Shown here piece by piece: positions 8,572-16,550 of a stretch of 42,125 nucleotides of DNA. A program made the translations under genes and the position numbers. Each line of letters starts with the position of its first letter. Position 1 is the stretch's first letter. Source of the stretch: an uncultured delta proteobacterium (GTDB lineage: Bacteria; Myxococcota_A; Polyangia; Polyangiales; Ga0077539); assembly GCA_903845045.1 (NCBI GenBank), contig CAIMWA010000557.1, positions 1-42,125 on the forward strand, in the 5' to 3' direction. The notes under the pieces were generated by a model. The model saw only the letters and a program-made list of their open reading frames with translations. It searched no databases and was not told the DNA's origin.

Positions 8572-9225
8572 ATGTTGACCCGAGACCAGATCGCGAAGCG
8601 CGTGGCCCGTGAGCTCCGCGACGGCTTCTACGTGAACCTCGGCATCGGCATGCCGACGCTCGTCCCGAACTTCGTCGCGCCCGGCGTCGAGGTGGTGCTG
8701 CAGAGCGAGAACGGCGTGCTCGGCGTCGGTCCGTACCCCGCCGAGGCCGACGTCGACGCGGACCTCATCAACGCGGGCAAGGAGACCATCACCGTGCAGC
8801 CCGGCGCGACGTACTTCGACAGCGCGCTGAGCTTCGCGATGATCCGCGGCGGCCACGTCGACCTCGCGGTGCTCGGCGCCATGCAGGTCAGCGAGACCGG
8901 CGACCTCGCGAACTGGATGATCCCCGGCAAGATGGTCAAGGGCATGGGCGGCGCCATGGACCTCGTGCACGGCGCCCGCCGCGTCATCGTGATGATGGAG
9001 CACTACGCCAAGGACGGCGGCATCAAGATCGTGAAGCAGTGCTCGCTGCCGCTCACCGGCCGCGGCGTCGTGCACCGGATCATCACCGACATGGCGGTCA
9101 TCGACGTGACGCCCGAGGGGCTCCTGCTCCGCGAGCTCGCGCCCGGCGTCAGCGCCCGCGACGTGCAGGACAAGACCGAGCCGACGCTCCTCGCCGCGCC
9201 GGACCTCGCCGAGATGGAATTCTGA
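8572..9225 (+). CDS. scoB: 3-oxoacid CoA-transferase, subunit B
   Basis: A 217-residue partner of the preceding subunit. The catalytic glutamate lies in [10 protein letters not shown] (E46); in the family it forms a glutamyl-CoA thioester intermediate. [14 protein letters not shown] precedes it, and the [23 protein letters not shown] and [14 protein letters not shown] segments are characteristic. The start ATG is four bases after the A-subunit stop. The C-terminus is the normal length. It converges on the phosphohexomutase gene with 28 GC-rich bases between the stops; those bases can form a weak hairpin but show no T-run. Confidence 0.93.
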   Translation: MLTRDQIAKRVARELRDGFYVNLGIGMPTLVPNFVAPGVEVVLQSENGVLGVGPYPAEADVDADLINAGKETITVQPGATYFDSALSFAMIRGGHVDLAVLGAMQVSETGDLANWMIPGKMVKGMGGAMDLVHGARRVIVMMEHYAKDGGIKIVKQCSLPLTGRGVVHRIITDMAVIDVTPEGLLLRELAPGVSARDVQDKTEPTLLAAPDLAEMEF

Positions 9226-9253
9226 TCCCGCGCCCGGCGCCGCGCCGCGGGGC

Positions 9254-10936
9254 TCACCCCACGCGCGCGGTGACCTCGGCGATGAACGCCTGCCGAAGCT
9301 CGCTCAACCGGGCCCGCGCGCGCATCTCGTGCGACGCCGTGTCGTCGTGCGGCTGCGCCGGCTCGGGGTGGTCGAAGTAGTACTTGATCTTGGGCTCGGT
9401 GCCGCTCGGGCGCAGCATCACGCGGCCCCCGCCCGCGAGGTCGTAGCGCAGCACGTCGGACGGCGGCAGACCGTCGGCGCCGACGGCGTAGTCGAGGGTG
9501 CGCACCACGGCGACGCCCGCCAGCGAGGTGAGCGGCTTCGCGCGGAACGCCGCCATGATCGTCGCGATGCGCGCCGCACCCGTGGCCCCCGGCGCGGTGA
9601 CGTTGTGCTGCACCGACACGTAGCGCCCGTGCCGCGCGTAGAGCGCCTCGAGGCGCGCATACAGCGTCGAGCCCTCGGCCTTGAGTGCTGCCGCGAGCGA
9701 GGCCATGCACACCGCCGCGGTGATGCCGTCCTTGTCGCGCACCGCCGACGTCACGGCGTAGCCCAGGGCCTCCTCGTAGCCGAAGATCCACCGCGCGCCG
9801 GTGCGCTCGGTCTCGCGCTCGGCGGTGTAGGCGATCCACTTGAAGCCCGTGAGCGTCTCGAGGCACCGCGACCCGTACGACGCCGCGATGACGCCGAGCA
9901 TCGGCGACGACACCACGGAGTTCGCCACGAAGCGGTCGCCAGAGGTCGTGCGCAGCAGGTGGTCGCCGAGCAGCACGCCCACCTCGTTGCCCGTCAGCAT
10001 GCGCCAGCCCATGGGCGTGGGCACCGCCACCGCGAGGCGGTCCGCGTCGGGGTCGTTGGCCAGCGCGAGGTCGGCGCCCTCGGCGGCCGCGATGGACAGC
10101 ACGAGGTCCATGGCCCCGGGCTCTTCGGGGTTCGGAAAGCGCACCGTCGGAAAGCTGCCGTCGGGCTCGGCTTGCGCAGCCACCGAATACACGGATCCGT
10201 AAGGCGCGAGGGCCTCCGTCGCGAAGCGCGCGCCGACGCCGTGCAGCGCCGTGTACGCCATCTTCAGCGGCACGCCGGGGGTCCCGACGCCGCGCACCAT
10301 GGCGCGGTAGGTCTGCTCCGCGGCCTCGCCGAGGGTCTCCACCGCGGCCCGCGCCGGCGCGTCGATCAGCGGACGAACGTCGCCCACCGCCGCGATCTCC
10401 GCCGCGATGCCCTCGTCGTCGGGGGGAACGATCTGCCCGCCGTGCGCCGCGTAGACCTTGTAGCCGTTGTATTCGGGCGGGTTGTGGCTCGCGGTGATGA
10501 CCACGCCGGCCGCGGCCCCGGTCTCGCGCACGGTGAAGGCCACCACCGGCGTCGGCACCGGACGCTCGAAGACCAGCGCGCGCACGCCCTCGGCGGCGAG
10601 GGCCCGGGCGACGTCGGCCTTGAACTCGGGGCTGCCGCGGCGCGCGTCGCAGCCCACCACGACGCCGCGCTCGGCGGCGCCGGGCACGGTGCGCTTCAGG
10701 TACCGCGCGAGGCCCGCGCTCGTACGCAGCACCACCACCCGGTTCATGCGGTTCGGACCGGCCCCGACGACGCCGCGGAGGCCCGCCGTGCCGAAGGTGA
10801 GCGCGCTGCCGAAGCGATCCTCGAGGCCCGCGTCGTCGCCCGCGTCGAGCAGCGCCTGCACCTCCGCGCGGGTCTCCGCGTCAGGGTCCTCGTCCATCCA
10901 CCGCCGCGCCTGCGCGTGCACCGTCGTGTCGTTCAT
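9254..10936 (-). CDS. Alpha-D-phosphohexomutase (phosphoglucomutase/phosphomannomutase)
   Basis: A 560-residue enzyme interconverting hexose 1- and 6-phosphates through a phosphoserine. The phosphoserine loop is TASHNPPEYNGYK (S150). The magnesium site is DPDADR (D295, D297, D299). GYEEALGY is the sugar-binding loop, and RPSGTEPKIKYYF is the phosphate-binding loop. The length of about 560 and the N-terminal FGTAGLRG segment place it with the long PGM/phosphopentomutase (PgcA/YbbT-like) group. Phosphopentomutase activity is therefore possible. Its ATG overlaps the upstream stop as ATGA, so it is probably translated by coupling with the hydrolase gene. Confidence 0.9.
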   Translation of the reverse strand: MNDTTVHAQARRWMDEDPDAETRAEVQALLDAGDDAGLEDRFGSALTFGTAGLRGVVGAGPNRMNRVVVLRTSAGLARYLKRTVPGAAERGVVVGCDARRGSPEFKADVARALAAEGVRALVFERPVPTPVVAFTVRETGAAAGVVITASHNPPEYNGYKVYAAHGGQIVPPDDEGIAAEIAAVGDVRPLIDAPARAAVETLGEAAEQTYRAMVRGVGTPGVPLKMAYTALHGVGARFATEALAPYGSVYSVAAQAEPDGSFPTVRFPNPEEPGAMDLVLSIAAAEGADLALANDPDADRLAVAVPTPMGWRMLTGNEVGVLLGDHLLRTTSGDRFVANSVVSSPMLGVIAASYGSRCLETLTGFKWIAYTAERETERTGARWIFGYEEALGYAVTSAVRDKDGITAAVCMASLAAALKAEGSTLYARLEALYARHGRYVSVQHNVTAPGATGAARIATIMAAFRAKPLTSLAGVAVVRTLDYAVGADGLPPSDVLRYDLAGGGRVMLRPSGTEPKIKYYFDHPEPAQPHDDTASHEMRARARLSELRQAFIAEVTARVG

Positions 10937-11802
10937 GGGTTCGTCGTCTCCCGGAGCTTCCATCGCTGCTCGGCGTCGCCGTCGAACGCCGTCACCGCGC
11001 CGCGCGCCTCGAGCCGCCGCAGGTGCGCCAGGGCGCTGCGGGCGGCGATGGGCCACACGAACGGAGGGGTGTCGTCGTACGCCCGCTCAACGACGGCGTC
11101 GAGGGTGTCGGCACCCGCGGCCACGGCCCCGAGGATCTTCGCTTCGCGCCCCTCGCGGTGCCGCACGTACGCTTCGAGCAGCGCCACGCCGTCGTCCGCC
11201 GGGTCGCCGTGCGCGGGCAGCAACCGCGTGGGACCGAGCGCGGCCATGCGACGAAGCTGCGTCACGTACGCCTCCATGTCGCCGCCGTCGTCGGGGTCCA
11301 CGATGATCGTGCTGAGCGTCGAGACCATGTCGCCGGCGATGGTCCAGCCGTCGGCGGGGGCATGCAGCACCAAGTGTCCCGGAGCGTGACCCGGCGTGTG
11401 CAGCACCGCGAGGTCCATGCCCAGCGCCGCGGCGAGGCGCCCGTCGCCGTCTTCACAGGGCATCGTCACCGCGACGACGCCGTGCAGCCGCCGCGCCGTC
11501 TCGGGGTGCGCCGCCAGCGGAACGCCGTAGCGCGCGACGACCGCCTCCGCGGCGCCGACGTGATCGCCGTGGTGGTGCGTGGCCAGCGTCGCAACGAAAC
11601 GGTGCCCCGCGGCGACGCGCGCGTCGATGTGCGCGAAGAGCTCGGCCTGCGTGTCGGCGTACGGCGTCGCCGGCTCCACGAGCACGAAATCACGCTCGCC
11701 CACGAGGTAGCTGTTGGTCTCCGTCGCCGGCGCCAACGTCGGCGTACGAAGCGCGAGGCGCTGCACCCCGGGGGCGACGTCGGCGTGCGGGCGGCGGTCC
11801 AT
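10933..11802 (-). CDS. Metallo-beta-lactamase-fold hydrolase (LACTB2-like)
   Basis: A 289-residue protein if started at ATG 11802; a GTG at 11853 would add 17 residues but leaves almost no room for the divergent gene. Motif 1 is THHHGDH (H76, H78, D80, H81). The HTPGHAPGHLVLH segment gives the next metal histidine, and AGDMVS the bridging aspartate. LLPAHGDP carries the last histidine. The C-terminal winged-helix-like part (ALAHLRRLEARGAV) is typical of LACTB2-type members, which include ribonucleases and thioester hydrolases. The stop overlaps the mutase start, so the two are co-expressed. No functional link to sugar phosphates is obvious. Confidence 0.82.
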   Translation of the reverse strand: MDRRPHADVAPGVQRLALRTPTLAPATETNSYLVGERDFVLVEPATPYADTQAELFAHIDARVAAGHRFVATLATHHHGDHVGAAEAVVARYGVPLAAHPETARRLHGVVAVTMPCEDGDGRLAAALGMDLAVLHTPGHAPGHLVLHAPADGWTIAGDMVSTLSTIIVDPDDGGDMEAYVTQLRRMAALGPTRLLPAHGDPADDGVALLEAYVRHREGREAKILGAVAAGADTLDAVVERAYDDTPPFVWPIAARSALAHLRRLEARGAVTAFDGDAEQRWKLRETTNP

Positions 11803-11881
11803 GCCGTGACTGTGCACGTTCCGCGGTGCACGGTGAAGACGGTCCTCGGGCACGTCCCGCGTGCTGGACGGCGCGGTCGCG

Positions 11882-11966
11882 ATGCCCCTCGACCCCGCCT
11901 TCGCGGCCGACTGCCCATACGGACCGGGCGGCCTGCTCCTCGACGAGATCCTCGAGATGACGCGCC
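11882..11966 (+). pseudogene. 5' remnant of a gene, tentatively FabZ/hotdog-like, truncated by a repeat element
   Basis: From ATG 11882 the frame reads MPLDPAFAADCPYGPGG and then LLLDEILEM, before entering the repeat element at 11967. The LLLDEI segment resembles the first strands of hotdog-fold dehydratase/thioesterase proteins, but this is recall, not a search. After 11967 the frame runs through the repeat to a stop at 12221-12223 with no domain-like sequence. No 3' part of the gene is seen beyond the element, so this looks like a truncated relic. It is divergent from the hydrolase gene with 79 bases between the two ATGs. Confidence 0.42.
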
Positions 11967-12233
11967 GGGGACACAGTTACCTTTTTGCATTCTGCGTCCG
12001 TCGACCCAGAAACCCTCGCGATGGCGCTGAAATCGAGCGAAGCGGACGCAGTTCCGGGGACACAGTTACCTTCTTGCATCGAGCGCCGATCGGCTCGCAA
12101 GTCCTCGCAACGCCTGCGAAATCAACGCCGGGGCAGCGCGAATGCAAGAACGTAACTGTGTCCCCGCTCGACGCCGCGAGCGCCGTGAAATCGAGCGATT
12201 CCGACGTGATCGCAACAAGGTAACTGCGTCCCC
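11967..12233. mobile_element. Small non-autonomous inverted-repeat element (REP/BIME- or MITE-like)
   Basis: Four copies of one motif occur. GGGGACACAGTTACCTTTTT starts the copy at 11967-11990. A near-identical direct copy lies at 12056-12079. Inverted copies are at 12142-12165 and 12212-12233. The outer pair forms imperfect 22-bp terminal inverted repeats and the inner pair nests inside. TGAAATCGAGCGA also occurs twice (12028-12040 and 12186-12198). No transposase frame is present. Motifs of this kind (GGGGACA...TTACC) are, to my knowledge, typical of sequences around TnpA-REP (RAYT/IS200-like) loci, so mobilisation in trans is likely. The T-runs stand out against the GC-rich surroundings. 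Confidence 0.72.
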
Positions 12234-12253
12234 GCCGCGCGTCCCCGCCGCGC
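12228..12253. repeat. 13-bp tandem duplication at the right end of the element
   Basis: GTCCCCGCCGCGC occurs twice in direct succession. The first copy overlaps the last inverted repeat of the element, so it may be a scar of insertion or replication slippage. Confidence 0.7.
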
Positions 12254-12292
12254 GTGGGACCGGTGCCCGCCCCGCGCGACGCCCTGGAGCGC

Positions 12293-12322
12293 TTGACGTA
12301 CGCGGTCCCGCGCGGCTAACGC
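12293..12322 (+). promoter_or_regulatory. Candidate promoter TTGACG-N18-TAACGC
   Basis: TTGACG (12293-12298) and TAACGC (12317-12322) are spaced by 18 bases and end ten bases before ATG 12333, which has no Shine-Dalgarno sequence. This is the best promoter-like sequence in the 99 bases between the repeat element and the next gene. Confidence 0.38.
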
Positions 12323-12332
12323 TCTGCGCGCA

Positions 12333-12620
12333 ATGTCCGAGAACGACCGCCTCCTGGGAATGCTGCGCGCCCTTCACGACGTGAAGGAGGAAGACGGAGC
12401 CTTCGTGGCCCCGGAGACCGCGCTGCTCACGCTGCATGCCGCCCACGACGGCGTGCCGCTCACGGTCTCACAGGTGACCTCGGTGGCGCTGAAGCACGGC
12501 CTCGTCGTGGCGCTTACGGCCAAGGGCCAGCGCTACGTGCTCGACGCCAACGACCTCTACGCCCTCGCCCAGGAGTCGTCTCCGACGGACCGCGGCGGCC
12601 GCAAGGCTGGCTTCTTCTGA
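12333..12620 (+). CDS. Small soluble protein of unknown function
   Basis: A 95-residue protein I do not recognise. It has no signal peptide or membrane segment. MSENDRLLGMLRALHDVKEEDGAFV is amphipathic and helical. TVSQVTSVALKHGLV could be a helix-turn-helix followed by a beta hairpin (VVALTAKGQRYVL), as in a small winged helix, but this is only a fold guess. The C-terminus is Gly/Lys-rich. The codon use matches the region, and the start has a plausible promoter just upstream. It converges on the Tyr-rich lipoprotein gene. The 147 bases between the two stops hold a short CGCCG-CTG-CGGCG hairpin but no T-run, and nothing else that I can name. Confidence 0.65.
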   Translation: MSENDRLLGMLRALHDVKEEDGAFVAPETALLTLHAAHDGVPLTVSQVTSVALKHGLVVALTAKGQRYVLDANDLYALAQESSPTDRGGRKAGFF

Positions 12621-12767
12621 TCGGCGCGTCCTCGCCGCGCGAACGCCCAGACCTGCGCCGGTGAACGGCGTCGTCTCGGGACAGCGGCGAATTGGAACGT
12701 GGACGGGGTGAAGCGGGTCAGGCCGGGGCGACGGGGCGCCGCTGCGGCGAGTGGCTCGGAGGCTGGC

Positions 12768-13112
12768 TCACGGACCGACGCGAATGCCGGCTGCGACGCC
12801 CGGCACCGCGACGCCGACCTGGGCGCCGTAGCCCGGCTGCGCATACACGGGCTGACCGTACGCGGGCTGCGCGTAGACGGGCTGCGCGTACGCGGGACGC
12901 GCCACCACGAAGGGCGCCGCCTGATGGTAGTAGCCCGGCTGGTAGTACGTGCCCTGGTGATACCCGCCGTTGTAATAGACGGTGTTCGGGGACTGGTACG
13001 TCGTGTAGCCGTAGGGGGACGGGCGCGCCGCGACGACGCAGCCGCCGAGCAGGTACGCAGCGCCCGTCATTCCGGCGGCGAGCAACATGGAACGGACGAT
13101 GGTGTGCTTCAT
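12768..13112 (-). CDS. Small Tyr/Pro/Gln-rich repeat lipoprotein
   Basis: A 114-residue lipoprotein: a basic N-terminus, a hydrophobic core, and LLGGC with C25 as the lipidated residue. The mature part is low-complexity: tyrosine-rich YYNGGYHQGTYYQPGYY, then alternating PVYAQP / AYGQP units, then a Val/Gly-rich end. There are no cysteines after C25 and no catalytic motif. Such proteins are probably surface or matrix structural components; this is inference. The start ATG 13112 has TAGCGT seven bases upstream and no Shine-Dalgarno sequence. Downstream of the next gene, 183 bases (13113-13295) separate the two, with no further feature seen. Confidence 0.68.
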   Translation of the reverse strand: MKHTIVRSMLLAAGMTGAAYLLGGCVVAARPSPYGYTTYQSPNTVYYNGGYHQGTYYQPGYYHQAAPFVVARPAYAQPVYAQPAYGQPVYAQPGYGAQVGVAVPGVAAGIRVGP

Positions 13113-13119
13113 GGGACCG

Positions 13120-13125
13120 ACGCTA
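13120..13125 (-). promoter_or_regulatory. Candidate -10 hexamer TAGCGT, leaderless start
   Basis: On the minus strand TAGCGT ends seven bases before the ATG of the Tyr-rich lipoprotein gene, which has no Shine-Dalgarno sequence. Confidence 0.38.
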
Positions 13126-13295
13126 CCACTCCCGGAGGGTGAACGACACCGCGCCGCGGGGCCGGTGCCGGGACGCGAGGCGGGAGCGGTCGATCCCTCG
13201 CGAGCCGGTATTGCGTTGGTACGGTGCGACGCCGTCGCGGCTTCACCGCGCGATCGCATTTCGAAGCGGCCGGGAGAGCTCCCGGCGGGGGACGG

Positions 13296-13988
13296 TCAGT
13301 TCGCGAAGGCCTGGACGCCGAACTCGCCGCCGCCCGCGTACATGATCACCTCGATCTGGAACGTGCCCGCCCAGTTGAGGCAGAGCGGGCGCTGCAGTCC
13401 GAGGACCGGGAAGTTGTCCGTGGCGACGTCCTGGTCGATGACGTTGCCGCTCATGTCGCGCAGGCGCAGGTCGAGGTCGCGCACGCCCGGGCCGCCGACG
13501 CCGACGATGCGGTAGCAGCGCCCCGGCTGCGCGTCGACGGTCATGAACTGCCGTCCGCCCTGGTACAGCGTCGAGCGGAAGAGCTGCGTGACGGGCATGA
13601 AGCCCGCGGCGAACTGCCGCGCACGGAGCGACATGTTGTACGAGACGAAGTCCTGCTCGGCGTAGCCGTTGGTGACCCAGTTCGAGCCCACGGCGCCGAC
13701 GTTCACGCCCACGCCCACGCCCACGCCGCCGACGTTCACGCCGACACCCCCGCCCACGACGCCCGGCGGCGACGCGTAGACGCCCGGCTGCGCGACCACG
13801 ACGCCCACCGGCCGCGGCTGCACGTACACCGGCGCCGGCTGCGCCACCACCGTCGCGGGCTGCACGTTGATCGTGCCCGTCGCGCCGCCGGTGGAGCCCC
13901 GGACGTAACAGTCCGAGAGGGCCAGGCCTCCGGCCAGCAACAGCCCCGTACGGAGAAGGATCGTGCGGTAGCCACCCATGGAAATCAT
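13296..13988 (-). CDS. Secreted or lipidated protein with Gly/Val repeat and beta-rich C-terminal domain
   Basis: A 230-residue protein. ATG 13988 is chosen for the GAGGAG that lies seven bases upstream. The signal segment ends in ALSDC (C27); Asp before the Cys is unusual for a lipobox, so lipidation is uncertain. The next part is Pro/Val/Gln-rich, followed by a GVGVNVGGVGVGVGVNVG tract encoded by CACGCC-type hexamer repeats. The C-terminal 130 residues look like a folded beta domain (DLDLRLRDMSGNVIDQDVATDNFPV, then FQIEVIMYAGGGEF), similar in style to pre-peptidase C-terminal-like modules that report on extracellular stress or adhesion. I do not recognise a family with certainty. It lies 108 bases downstream of yggS. 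Confidence 0.6.
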   Translation of the reverse strand: MISMGGYRTILLRTGLLLAGGLALSDCYVRGSTGGATGTINVQPATVVAQPAPVYVQPRPVGVVVAQPGVYASPPGVVGGGVGVNVGGVGVGVGVNVGAVGSNWVTNGYAEQDFVSYNMSLRARQFAAGFMPVTQLFRSTLYQGGRQFMTVDAQPGRCYRIVGVGGPGVRDLDLRLRDMSGNVIDQDVATDNFPVLGLQRPLCLNWAGTFQIEVIMYAGGGEFGVQAFAN

Positions 13989-14096
13989 GCTTCGACTCCT
14001 CGCTGCGCGTGGGCGCACCCGTGGTGGCACCCCGGCGCGGCTCGTTCTCTCAGGAACCCGTGCGGACCGCAACCCGCGCACCCTCCCGCCGACGGG

Positions 14097-14789
14097 TCAG
14101 CGCGCGCCGAAGATCGCCGTGCCGACGCGCACCATCGTCGCTCCGCAAGCGACGGCGACGCCGAGGTCGTGGCTCATGCCCATGGAGAGCTCGGGCAGGG
14201 CCGCCGCTCCACCGTGCGCATCACGCAGGCTGCGAAGCGCCTCGAACCAAGGCCGCGACGCCTCGGCGTCGTCGACGAGCGGGGGCACCGTCATGAGCCC
14301 CCGCAGCGACAGCGCCGTCAGCTCCCGAGCTACGGTCACCAGCGCAGGAACCTCTTCGACGGCGCAGCCCGACTTCTGCGCCTCGCCCGCAACGTTGACC
14401 TGGAGAAGCACGTCGAGCGCGCGTCCGGCAGCCGCGGCGCGCTTGTCGAGCTCGCGCAGGAGCCGCTCGGAGTCGACGCCGTGCACCCAGCTCGCACGCC
14501 CCACGACGTCGCGCGCCTTGTTCGTTTGCAGGTGGCCGATGAAGTGCCAGCGCAGGTCCGCGAGGTCCGCGAGCGCGTCGGCCTTGGCGGCGAACTCCTG
14601 CACGTAGTTCTCGCCGAAGTCGCGCTGCCCGGCGTCGTACGCGGCGCGCACGGCGTCGGCGGGGTGCATCTTCGAGACGGCCACGAGGCGCACCACCGAT
14701 GGGTCGCGTCCCGCGCCGACGGCTGCATCGGCGAGCTGCGCGCGCACCGCCGCGAGGTTGGCGGCGATGTCCCGCGCCCCGGCGGTCAT
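14097..14789 (-). CDS. yggS: YggS/PROSC-family pyridoxal phosphate homeostasis protein
   Basis: A 230-residue cytoplasmic protein of the alanine-racemase-like TIM-barrel family that binds PLP without a known reaction and tunes B6 and amino-acid pools. The PLP lysine is in LVAVSK (K40). GENYVQEF, WHFIGHLQTNKA, VNVAGEAQKSG, LRGLMTVPP, LSMGMSHDLGVAV and MVRVGTAIFG are the family blocks in order. The length is normal. Its ATG overlaps the maf stop as ATGA, so translation is coupled. In many bacteria yggS travels with cell-division or housekeeping genes; here it follows pyrD and maf. Confidence 0.95.
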   Translation of the reverse strand: MTAGARDIAANLAAVRAQLADAAVGAGRDPSVVRLVAVSKMHPADAVRAAYDAGQRDFGENYVQEFAAKADALADLADLRWHFIGHLQTNKARDVVGRASWVHGVDSERLLRELDKRAAAAGRALDVLLQVNVAGEAQKSGCAVEEVPALVTVARELTALSLRGLMTVPPLVDDAEASRPWFEALRSLRDAHGGAAALPELSMGMSHDLGVAVACGATMVRVGTAIFGAR

Positions 14790-15409
14790 GGCGGGAATCC
14801 CTCGAGCGCCTCGCAGCGCAGCAGCGCCTCGACGACGCGGTGCACCGGCAGGCCGACGACGTTGGCCCAGCTCCCCTCGATGCGCTCGACGAACGCCGCA
14901 GCGAGCCCCTGGATGGCGTAGCCGCCGGCCTTGTCGAGGCCCTCGCTGGTCGCCGCGTAGCGCCGCACCTCGTCCTCGGAGACGGCGCGGAACGTCACCG
15001 CCGTGGTCTCGGCGTAGGCCGGCGCGTCGAAGGCGTCGTCGCCGTGGAGCACGAAGCCCGTCGTGACGTGGTGCGTGCGCCCCGCGAGGAGCCGCATCAT
15101 GCGTCGCGCGTCGTCTTCATCGCGAGGCTTGCCGAGAAGCTCGCCGCCGAGGTGCACGATGGTGTCGGCGCAGAGGATCCAGCGGGCGCCGTCGAGGCCG
15201 TCGCGGTTGCGGCCGTAGAGCACCGCGGCGCCCTTCTGCCGCGCGAGGCGCGTCGCCATCGCATCGGGCCGCTCCCCGGGGACCAGCGTCTCGTCGACGT
15301 CGATGGCGTAGACCTCCACGGGAATCCGCAGCCCGGCGAGCAGCTCGCGGCGCCGCGGCGACTGCGATCCGAGCACCAGCGGGTTCGACGGTCCGATCGG
15401 AGCGAGCAT
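14786..15409 (-). CDS. maf: Maf-family nucleotide pyrophosphatase
   Basis: A 207-residue protein of the Maf/YceF/YhdE house-cleaning family, which hydrolyses dTTP/UTP or modified nucleotides to monophosphates. The N-terminal block LVLGSQSPRRRELL is the phosphate-binding signature. The second block, ARWILCADTIVHLGGELLGKP, contains the catalytic Asp. VSEDEVRRYAATSEGLDKAGGYAIQG and WANVVGLP are the remaining hallmarks. The start could also be the in-frame ATG at 15421, four codons earlier, where GGAAGA lies too close; 15409 is preferred. Its stop overlaps yggS, and the pyrD stop is 34 bases upstream. Confidence 0.93.
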   Translation of the reverse strand: MLAPIGPSNPLVLGSQSPRRRELLAGLRIPVEVYAIDVDETLVPGERPDAMATRLARQKGAAVLYGRNRDGLDGARWILCADTIVHLGGELLGKPRDEDDARRMMRLLAGRTHHVTTGFVLHGDDAFDAPAYAETTAVTFRAVSEDEVRRYAATSEGLDKAGGYAIQGLAAAFVERIEGSWANVVGLPVHRVVEALLRCEALEGFPP

Positions 15410-15443
15410 GCCGCGGCACATTCTTCCGCGGAACGACGGTTCG

Positions 15444-16550
15444 TCAACCAGCGGCGCGACGGCCGCGCAGCTCCGCGAGGTCGCGCACCCCCTCGGAGCG
15501 CATGCGCGCGCGCAGCCCCGCCGAGAGCTCCCGGGCAAGCGAAGGTCCCTGGTAGACGAAGCCCGAATACACCTGCACCAGCGTCGCGCCGGCCTCGACG
15601 AGCCTCCACGCGTCGTCGGCGTCGAAGACCCCGCCAGCGCCGACGATGGTCAGCTCCCCCGCGCACCGCCGGAACACCCGCGCGACCACCGCCGCGCTCC
15701 GCTCCCGCAACGGAGCCCCGGACACCCCGCCGTCGCCGAGCGCGCGCACCGCCTCCGCCGGCGTCACGAGGCCGTCGCGACGCAGCGTGGTGTTCGTGGC
15801 CACGATGCCCGCGAGGCCCTCGGCGCGGGCGAGGTCCGTCACGGCGTCGATGTCCTCGTCGGCGAGGTCCGGCGCGATCTTCACGAGCAGCGGCGGCGCC
15901 GGCGCGGGCATCGCGGCGCGCACGGCCCGCACGATGGGCGCGAGGGCCTCGACGCTCTGCAACGACCGCAGCCCCGGCGTGTTCGGCGACGACACGTTGA
16001 TCACCACGTATGCGGCGAACGGTGCGAGCAGCCGCGCGCTCTCGGCGTAGTCGGCGGCGGCCTCGTCGAGCGAGGCGGCGCGCGACTTGCCGATGTTCAC
16101 GCCGAGCACCACGCCCTCAGGAGGCACCGCGGCGAGGCGCTGCGCCACCACCGTCGCGCCGGGGTTGTTGAAGCCCATGCGGTTCAGCAGCGCGCGGTCC
16201 GCAGGAAGACGAAAGAGCCGCGGGCGCGCGTTGCCGTCCTGCGCGCGCGCGGTGACGGTGCCGACCTCGACGCAGCCGAACCCCAGCGCACCGAGCGCGT
16301 TGTAGGCCTCGGCGCCCTTGTCGAGGCCCGCGGCCACGCCGAACGGCGAAGTGAAGCGGCGTCCCAACGCGTGCACCGCGAGGGAGCCGTCGTCGGCGGC
16401 GCCCGCCAGCGCACGTAGCGCACGGCACGCCGCAGGGCTCCGGTGCGCGACGGCGAGGGCGTGCATCGCGAGGCCGTGCGCGCGCTCCGCATCGAGGCCG
16501 AAGAGGGCGGGACGCAGCACCCCGCGGTACATCGATCCGGCTAGGCTCAT
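15444..16550 (-). CDS. pyrD: Dihydroorotate dehydrogenase (quinone), class 2
   Basis: A 368-residue FMN enzyme oxidising dihydroorotate to orotate in pyrimidine synthesis and passing electrons to quinone at the inner membrane. The N-terminal helix region (MYRGVLRPALFGLDAERAH) is the class 2 membrane-associated extension. FGVAAGLDKG and LLNRMGFNNPG are FMN-site blocks. NVSSPNTPGLR carries the catalytic serine of class 2 enzymes (S188). IVGAGGVFDADDAW and VQVYSGFVYQGP close the barrel. The length is normal. The ATG overlaps the upstream lipoprotein stop as ATGA, so it depends on that gene for transcription and perhaps for translation. Confidence 0.96.
   Translation of the reverse strand: MSLAGSMYRGVLRPALFGLDAERAHGLAMHALAVAHRSPAACRALRALAGAADDGSLAVHALGRRFTSPFGVAAGLDKGAEAYNALGALGFGCVEVGTVTARAQDGNARPRLFRLPADRALLNRMGFNNPGATVVAQRLAAVPPEGVVLGVNIGKSRAASLDEAAADYAESARLLAPFAAYVVINVSSPNTPGLRSLQSVEALAPIVRAVRAAMPAPAPPLLVKIAPDLADEDIDAVTDLARAEGLAGIVATNTTLRRDGLVTPAEAVRALGDGGVSGAPLRERSAAVVARVFRRCAGELTIVGAGGVFDADDAWRLVEAGATLVQVYSGFVYQGPSLARELSAGLRARMRSEGVRDLAELRGRRAAG

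Noticed and set aside
9226..9253. Bidirectional terminator between scoB and the phosphohexomutase gene
   Set aside because: GC-rich hairpin potential exists, as it does everywhere here, but there is no T-run on either strand.
11853..11861. GTG starts for both divergent genes at 11853 (minus) and 11861 (plus)
   Set aside because: They would leave seven bases for two promoters; ATG 11802 and ATG 11882 give a normal gap and fit the protein families.
11967..12233. CRISPR-like array
   Set aside because: The four repeats are in both orientations with unequal spacing, and there are no cas genes; nested inverted repeats fit a REP/MITE-like element better.
15987..16010. TTGATCACC stretches as FNR boxes (also near 13867 and 19811)
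   Set aside because: They lie inside genes and lack the second half-site.
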